Origin: an uncultured Clostridia bacterium
GTDB lineage: Bacteria > Bacillota > Clostridia > Christensenellales > UBA1242
Direction: 5' to 3'
Assembly (NCBI GenBank): GCA_946635125.1
Contig: CAMPBB010000016.1
Location: 1 to 9,169, forward strand
Length of the DNA: 9,169 nucleotides
Shown here one piece after another: positions 5,830 to 9,169 of this stretch. A program made the translations under genes and the position numbers. The first letter of the stretch is position 1; the number at the start of each line of letters is the position of its first letter. The notes under the pieces are model-generated. The model saw nothing but the letters and a program-made list of their open reading frames with translations. It had not been told where the DNA came from and did not search any database.

Positions 5830-7104
5830 ATGAAATTTGAAGATATGAATTTAATTGAAGAAATAAAAAGTGTTTTAAAGCAAAAGAAATTTTTGGAACC
5901 AACAAAAATACAAGAAGAAGCAATTCCAGCAATCATAAATGGCAAAGATGTGATTGGGCTTTCTCAAACGGGAACAGGGAAAACGCTTGCTTTTGTTTTG
6001 CCAATCTTACAAAAAATAGACAAAGATAATCCAAAAATTCAAGCAATCATTTTATGCCCAACAAGAGAACTTGTTTTGCAAATAAGGCAAGAAATAAAAG
6101 AATATTCTTGTCACTTAAAACACATTCGTTCAGTTGCCATTTATGGTGGGGCAGACATTAAACAACAAATTTTTTCACTAAAAAGAAGACCAAACATAAT
6201 TGTTGGAACGCCAGGAAGAGTTTTGGACCACATTAGAAGGCACACAATCAAACTTCAAGACACGCAAACTCTTGTTTTAGATGAGGCTGACGAAATGTTT
6301 AACATGGGTTTTAGAAAAGATATTATTTCAATCATTGAAAAAACTCCAGAAGAAAGGCAAACACTTCTTTTTTCAGCAACAATGAATGATGAAGTTGAAA
6401 ATCTTAGCAAAAGTTATATGATTTCACCTCAAACCATCAAAGTTGGAGAGAAAAACACTAGCGTTGAAACAATCAGCCAAACTTACTTTTTAGTTCCAAA
6501 AGACAAAAAGAAGAAAGCCCTTCATTCTCTTTTAAGAGAACTAGAAAGAGGAAAAACCTTAATTTTTTGTAACACGAAAAACATGGTGGGGCAGGTTCAA
6601 GTTTATTTGGAAAAAATGGGTTATAATCCAAAAGCACTTCACGGAGATATGCCACAATCTCAACGCACGAGAGTTATGAATGAATATAAAAGTGGAAAAG
6701 TTGAAATATTAATCACAACAGATGTTGCCGCTCGTGGGATTGATGTGCAAGACATTTTGCATGTTATTAATTTTGACCTCCCTCAAAATTTGGAAAATTA
6801 TGTTCACAGAATTGGAAGAACTGGAAGAGCAGGAAAATTGGGGTATGCATGGACCATTTTAAATAGTGAAGACCAGCAGCAAAAATTAAGGCAAATTGAA
6901 AAAATGGTGAAGTGCAAAATTTCCCTTAAAAGACTGAAACTTGAAAATATTGGCGAAATTGAACTTGAAAATAATTTCAAGGGTGAAAGCTTAAAAAAGA
7001 GATTTAACACAAAAAAACAACAAAATTTCGCAAAAAAAGAGCGATATTTTTGCAAATCTAACAAAAAGCCTGCATTTAGGAAAAGAAATAATGATAAAAA
7101 ATAA
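5830..7104 (+). CDS. DEAD-box ATP-dependent RNA helicase (CshA/DeaD type)
   Basis: 424 residues with the complete DEAD-box set in order: Q motif around P-T-K-I-Q-E-E-A; motif I S-Q-T-G-T-G-K-T (45-52; K51 binds ATP phosphate); Ia P-T-R-E-L; Ib T-P-G-R; motif II D-E-A-D (151-154); motif III S-A-T (182-184); IV L-I-F-C-N-T; V T-D-V-A-A-R-G-I-D; VI H-R-I-G-R-T-G-R (326-333). Family role: ATP-driven local unwinding of RNA in ribosome assembly, mRNA decay and cold adaptation, in the cytoplasm. The C-terminal about 50 residues are Lys/Arg/Asn-rich and basic, as in many bacterial paralogues, with no DbpA-type RNA-binding domain visible; this tail probably gives non-specific RNA affinity. The LOG gene follows after 21 bases without a terminator, so the two are probably co-transcribed. 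CshA or CshB cannot be chosen from the sequence alone. Confidence 0.95.
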   Translation: MKFEDMNLIEEIKSVLKQKKFLEPTKIQEEAIPAIINGKDVIGLSQTGTGKTLAFVLPILQKIDKDNPKIQAIILCPTRELVLQIRQEIKEYSCHLKHIRSVAIYGGADIKQQIFSLKRRPNIIVGTPGRVLDHIRRHTIKLQDTQTLVLDEADEMFNMGFRKDIISIIEKTPEERQTLLFSATMNDEVENLSKSYMISPQTIKVGEKNTSVETISQTYFLVPKDKKKKALHSLLRELERGKTLIFCNTKNMVGQVQVYLEKMGYNPKALHGDMPQSQRTRVMNEYKSGKVEILITTDVAARGIDVQDILHVINFDLPQNLENYVHRIGRTGRAGKLGYAWTILNSEDQQQKLRQIEKMVKCKISLKRLKLENIGEIELENNFKGESLKKRFNTKKQQNFAKKERYFCKSNKKPAFRKRNNDKK

Positions 7105-7125
7105 AAATTTAATGGAGAATAAATT

Positions 7126-7695
7126 ATGCAAAAAATTTTTGTTTGTGCTGGAATGGGTCTAGCAAAAAATGAAAAAATAAATATCGAAGCACAAAAACTT
7201 GGAAAAATATTGGCAAACAATAATGTCCGTTATGTTCAAGGCGGATATGCTGAGGGCTTGATGGGAAAAACACTTAAAGAGTTTTTAAAATATAGCAACA
7301 ATGTTGAATTTTACATTCCCGCTGCTTATTATGATTATGACGCTCCTGCACTAAAAAAACTGGTTGGAGAGGATGCGTTTTGTGCAACAAAAGTTGAAAA
7401 CGAAATGGAAAGACTTTTAAAAATCAAAGCTTGTGATAGGGTTATTGTTCTTCCTGGTGGAACAGGAACACTTGAAGAGTTGCTGTTTTGTAATGAAATG
7501 AAAAGGGCAGAAAAGCATGAAAGAATAATTGACCTTGTTAACATTGAAGGTTTTTTTGACGGATTTTTAAAACAAGTTGAAAGAAACATGCTTGAAGGAT
7601 TTTCAAGCAAAGACACAATAAAATTCAATGTTGTGAAAAGTGTTGATGAGTTAAAATTTAATGATAACAAAAAAACTTTATTGCCAAAACAATAA
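7126..7695 (+). CDS. LOG-family protein (TIGR00730-like), possible nucleotide phosphoribohydrolase
   Basis: 189 residues, Rossmann-like. Seen: G-G-Y-A-E-G-L-M-G near residue 40 (family: GG...GLMG) and the signature P-G-G-T-G-T-L-E-E (110-118), the PGGxGTxxE phosphate and catalytic motif of LOG or lysine-decarboxylase-like proteins. Where most members carry M-H-x-R-K, this one has E-M-E-R-L-L-K: the Arg (R96) can be aligned but the His is missing. Family knowledge: LOG enzymes release the base from nucleoside 5'-monophosphates (cytokinin activation in plants and some bacteria; broader nucleotide turnover elsewhere). The ATG has GGAGA 7 bases upstream. It is the second gene behind the DEAD-box helicase, and its stop codon lies inside the stem of the terminator shared with the convergent gene. 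Confidence 0.88.
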   Translation: MQKIFVCAGMGLAKNEKINIEAQKLGKILANNNVRYVQGGYAEGLMGKTLKEFLKYSNNVEFYIPAAYYDYDAPALKKLVGEDAFCATKVENEMERLLKIKACDRVIVLPGGTGTLEELLFCNEMKRAEKHERIIDLVNIEGFFDGFLKQVERNMLEGFSSKDTIKFNVVKSVDELKFNDNKKTLLPKQ

Positions 7696-7702
7696 AGTTT
7701 TT
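7671..7702. terminator. Bidirectional terminator between the LOG gene and the convergent membrane-protein gene
   Basis: Thirteen-bp perfect stem (7671-7683 with 7690-7702), 6-base loop. The plus strand continues A-TTTT and the minus strand has a run of seven T, so it can end transcription from both sides. The LOG stop codon (7693-7695) is inside the stem and the opposing gene's stop codon (7703-7701) overlaps its end. Confidence 0.88.
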
Positions 7703-8210
7703 ATTTTACAACAATATTTGAATGTTTGTCATATTGAATAATTAAAACAACTTTTTGCACAAAATTCCAAATTAGACCAACCAAAAATAGTATGAGCCAA
7801 AAAACGCTCCAAATGCTTGAATCACTCAAAATTTTAAATCCGTTAACAACAAGTGAGTAAACAATTATTGCTGCGAGAAAAATTCCAAAGCATGAACAAA
7901 CAAAGTTTACCATAAAGTGACTGTAATTATAATCATTTTTGAGTTGTTTAATTGAGAAAATTAAACCAAGAATTCCCAAAATTAAAAACACAGAAACAAT
8001 AATGTAAACAACCCAAAGTCCACCAAAAATGCTAACAAAAACTGGGAAAATCATTAAAATAGGGGCTGAAAAAATGTTTAAAATATATGCAAAAAAGCCA
8101 CTGGCAAGTAAGTTTGTGCACATATGCCCCAAAAATACGGAAATTGCACTTAAAATAGTTAAAACTGAAAGTGATATAGATAAAATATTAGACACTTTTT
8201 GTGAATCCAT
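7701..8210 (-). CDS. Hypothetical multi-pass membrane protein
   Basis: 169 residues, very hydrophobic, with about five stretches long enough to span the membrane (roughly residues 8-28, 40-62, 64-88, 100-123 and 131-157). Short charged links separate them (K-Q-L-K-N-D-Y-N-Y around 90), and the short C-terminal tail is Y-D-K-H-S-N. I do not recognise a family or a catalytic motif. The start is supported by AAGGGGG (8222-8216) 5 bases before the ATG and by an extended -10 promoter further upstream. It is a single gene on the minus strand that converges on the LOG gene and is divergent from tRNA-Leu. It could be a small transporter-like or stress-related integral membrane protein, but nothing in the sequence decides this. 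Confidence 0.75.
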   Translation of the reverse strand: MDSQKVSNILSISLSVLTILSAISVFLGHMCTNLLASGFFAYILNIFSAPILMIFPVFVSIFGGLWVVYIIVSVFLILGILGLIFSIKQLKNDYNYSHFMVNFVCSCFGIFLAAIIVYSLVVNGFKILSDSSIWSVFWLILFLVGLIWNFVQKVVLIIQYDKHSNIVVK

Positions 8211-8239
8211 TTTTGCCCCCTTAAAAATTTTATAAAATA

Positions 8240-8268
8240 ATTATAACACATAAAAATATAATACACAA
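8240..8268 (-). promoter_or_regulatory. Promoter of the hypothetical membrane-protein gene
   Basis: Extended -10 TGTTATAAT on the minus strand (8248-8240) with a weak -35 TTGTGT (8268-8263) at 17 bases. Confidence 0.55.
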
Positions 8269-8300
8269 ACAAATATCAAGCAAAAGATTTTTAAATTTAC

Positions 8301-8329
8301 TTGATTTTTATAATATTTTGTTATATAAT
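8301..8329 (+). promoter_or_regulatory. Promoter of tRNA-Leu
   Basis: TTGATT (8301-8306), 17 bases, TATAAT (8324-8329). The predicted start falls about 3 bases before the mature tRNA 5' end. Confidence 0.8.
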
Positions 8330-8338
8330 GCAGAATAT

Positions 8339-8421
8339 GCGGATGTGGCGAAATTGGTAGACGCGCTAGACTTAGGATCTAGTGGGCAACCGTGGGGGTT
8401 CGAGTCCCTTCATCCGCACCA
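8339..8421 (+). tRNA. tRNA-Leu(UAG)
   Basis: An 83-nt class II tRNA with an encoded CCA (8419-8421). Acceptor GCGGATG/CATCCGC (8339-8345 with 8411-8417), discriminator A, anticodon stem CTAGA/TCTAG, loop CTTAGGA with anticodon TAG, a variable region containing GG-GCAA-CC, and a T loop TTCGAGT. Divergently transcribed from the membrane-protein gene. Its last 20 bases recur at 8490-8509. Confidence 0.96.
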
Positions 8422-8429
8422 CAATTAGT

Positions 8430-8473
8430 CTAAATTGAACACATGTTGTTAAGTGTTTGGTTTAGGCTTTTTT
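8430..8473 (+). terminator. Terminator of tRNA-Leu
   Basis: Thirteen-bp stem (8430-8442 with 8453-8465) with three wobble pairs in the middle, a 10-base loop, and six T at 8468-8473. Confidence 0.8.
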
Positions 8474-8482
8474 ATATAAAAA

Positions 8483-8509
8483 GCGGAGTGAGTCCCTTCA
8501 TCCGCACCA
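8483..8509 (+). pseudogene. Remnant of a second tRNA-Leu (internally deleted)
   Basis: Bases 8490-8509 exactly copy the 3' end of tRNA-Leu (8402-8421: part of the T loop, T-stem 3' strand, acceptor 3' strand, discriminator and CCA). GCGGA at 8483-8487 equals the first five bases of the tRNA and pairs with TCCGC at 8501-8505. The D arm, anticodon arm, variable region and most of the T arm are missing. It is therefore best read as a tRNA gene collapsed by internal deletion. An attachment-site relic is the alternative. Confidence 0.7.
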
Positions 8510-8516
8510 GAAAGAG

Positions 8517-8547
8517 AAAAACCGAAGCATTTTTGCTTCGGTTTTTT
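8517..8547. terminator. Bidirectional terminator between the tRNA-Leu remnant and the XRE gene
   Basis: Perfect ACCGAAGCA/TGCTTCGGT stem (8521-8529 with 8534-8542), extended by A/T pairs, TTTT loop and T tracts in both directions. It lies 3' of the minus-strand XRE gene (stop at 8550) and 3' of the tRNA remnant on the plus strand. Confidence 0.88.
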
Positions 8548-8549
8548 GT

Positions 8550-8753
8550 TTAAAAGTAAAACATTTTTTCAAATTTTGTGTCTAGTGCAATGCAAAGAAG
8601 TAGTGCAAGTTTTGCTGATGGATTAAACAATCCTTTTTCAATTGCGATAATTGTTTGCCTTGTTGTTCCAACAAGTGTGGCAAGTTCTTGTTGAGAAAGT
8701 TTTTTTTGAGTTCTCAATTCTTTTAAATTGTTTTTTAAAATTAGTTTTTCCAT
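8550..8753 (-). CDS. Small XRE-family helix-turn-helix repressor (COG1476-like)
   Basis: 67 residues, essentially a single HTH_3 domain: L-K-E-L-R-T-Q-K-K-L-S-Q-Q-E-L-A at 10-25, recognition region V-G-T-T-R-Q-T-I-I-A-I-E-K-G, then N-P-S-A-K-L-A-L-L-L-C-I-A-L and a final K-M-F-Y-F. This length and ending are typical of the small stand-alone regulators usually paired with a short membrane protein. Its ATG overlaps the upstream gene's stop by one base (TAATG, 8755-8751), and a GGAG lies 10 bases before the ATG inside that gene, so the pair is translationally coupled. By analogy it would repress its own operon; the boxes at 9102-9123 and 9162-9169 are the candidate binding sites. Function class is firm; the inducing signal is unknown. 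Confidence 0.92.
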   Translation of the reverse strand: MEKLILKNNLKELRTQKKLSQQELATLVGTTRQTIIAIEKGLFNPSAKLALLLCIALDTKFEKMFYF

Positions 8754-9085
8754 TATCCCAAAACTCCAATTTGGAATAAAATAAAGAACACAAACATAAC
8801 AATTGCACCAATGCTTTCCAAAATTGCACCAATCAAAACGCCCTTAGGTCTTTTGGCTATAAAAAATTGCAAGAAATAAAAGACTGCAGCCCAAGTAAAA
8901 CATAAAAATCCAATAACATATAAAGCAGTGAAATTGCCAAGAGCTCCAAAGATTATCATAAATGCAACAGCCAAAATTCCAACAACAAGAATTGAAATAA
9001 AACCTGATTTACTTATTTTTTTTGCTTCCATTTCACCAATTGGGTGCTTTTTTTGTGCTTTTTTTAAAATTTCTTCTTTTTCCAT
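8753..9085 (-). CDS. Small three-helix membrane protein, DUF6442-like, partner of the XRE regulator
   Basis: 110 residues. A charged N-terminal cytoplasmic stretch (M-E-K-E-E-I-L-K-K-A-Q-K-K, then a second basic patch near 22) precedes three hydrophobic segments at about 28-52, 53-77 and 82-108. The N-terminal K-E-E-I-L-x-K-x-x-K pattern, the size and the adjacent XRE gene match DUF6442-type proteins of Clostridia; this is recognition from memory and moderate in certainty. The start is set by AAAGGAGA (9100-9093) 7 bases upstream. It is first in the operon, behind a consensus promoter, and overlaps the regulator gene by one base. A sensor or modulator role for the membrane protein is inference. 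Confidence 0.75.
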   Translation of the reverse strand: MEKEEILKKAQKKHPIGEMEAKKISKSGFISILVVGILAVAFMIIFGALGNFTALYVIGFLCFTWAAVFYFLQFFIAKRPKGVLIGAILESIGAIVMFVFFILFQIGVLG

Positions 9086-9101
9086 TTTTTTATCTCCTTT
9101 T

Positions 9102-9123
9102 AATGTAAAGTTTTGTTTACATT
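9102..9123. promoter_or_regulatory. Candidate XRE operator: inverted repeat AATGTAAA-N6-TTTACATT
   Basis: Perfect 8-base arms (9102-9109 and 9116-9123) separated by 6 bases, spanning the expected transcription start (about 9120) and leader of the XRE operon. A repressor bound here would block initiation or escape. Confidence 0.65.
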
Positions 9124-9126
9124 TTT

Positions 9127-9155
9127 ATTATATGATAAAAAATAATAGATGTCAA
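9127..9155 (-). promoter_or_regulatory. Consensus promoter of the membrane-protein/XRE operon
   Basis: Minus-strand TTGACA (9155-9150), 17 bases, TATAAT (9132-9127): a full match to the sigma-A consensus. This is stronger than any other promoter in the window and suits a tightly repressed operon. Confidence 0.88.
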
Positions 9156-9161
9156 GTATTA

Positions 9162-9169
9162 TTTACATT
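9162..9169. promoter_or_regulatory. Third operator half-site TTTACATT
   Basis: Identical to the second arm of the palindrome at 9116-9123 and placed 6 bases upstream of the -35. It touches the window edge, so a matching inverted arm may lie just outside. Confidence 0.5.

Noticed and set aside
6804..7220. Minus-strand 138-residue reading frame rich in Phe, Leu and Ser
   Set aside because: It lies over the helicase C-terminus, the gap and the start of the LOG gene. The composition is that of the complement of Lys-rich coding sequence, and there is no ribosome binding site.
8029..8235. Plus-strand 68-residue reading frame
   Set aside because: It is antisense to the hypothetical membrane-protein gene, which has a clear ribosome binding site, promoter and membrane-protein composition. 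The plus frame has none of these.
8422..8489. Integrated mobile element between the two tRNA 3'-end copies
   Set aside because: Only 68 bp separate the copies, filled by the tRNA terminator. There is no integrase and no other element gene nearby.

Overview
The window is AT-rich (GC roughly 30% by eye) chromosomal DNA that uses the standard code. Its rho-independent terminators, G-rich Shine-Dalgarno sites, near-consensus sigma-A promoters with 17-base spacers and tRNA genes with encoded CCA ends all fit a low-GC Firmicute, most likely an uncultured gut-type Clostridia relative. That placement is an inference from style and gene content; there is no rRNA or other marker here. I see no phage, transposase, integrase, CRISPR or defence module, and I do not claim a new multi-gene system.

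Layout, left to right. (1) 1-549: the C-terminal half of a cell-envelope SGNH/GDSL hydrolase-like gene that enters from outside the window, with its terminator. (2) 552-2717: a stand-alone ATP-grasp enzyme and then a putative histidine phosphatase, each with its own promoter and terminator. (3) 2718-2822: a short gap containing a 50-bp exact copy of part of the phosphatase gene, then a copy of the hydrolase gene's terminator. (4) 2838-4750: a 606-residue PEP-synthase-like phosphotransferase (ATP-binding domain, unassigned middle, swivelling His domain). (5) 4775-4950, minus strand: tRNA-Asn(GUU) with promoter and terminator. (6) 5030-5764: a membrane-anchored bacterial PH-like protein with a histone-H1-like lysine tail. 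(7) 5769-7702: a DEAD-box RNA helicase and a LOG-family protein, probably co-transcribed. (8) 7671-8268, minus strand: a hypothetical multi-pass membrane protein that converges on the LOG gene and shares its bidirectional terminator. (9) 8301-8547: tRNA-Leu(UAG), followed by a remnant of a second tRNA-Leu. (10) 8550-9169, minus strand: an overlapping pair encoding a small membrane protein (DUF6442-like) and a 67-residue XRE repressor, behind a consensus promoter flanked by TGTAAA-type boxes that look like its own operator.

Most genes are single transcription units. Only the helicase-LOG pair (21-nt gap) and the membrane-protein/XRE pair (stop and start overlapping as TAATG) look like operons. 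Two enzymes with ATP-binding phosphotransfer folds (the ATP-grasp protein and the PEP-synthase-like protein) and a putative phosphatase lie next to each other. Their separate promoters give no direct evidence of a shared pathway.
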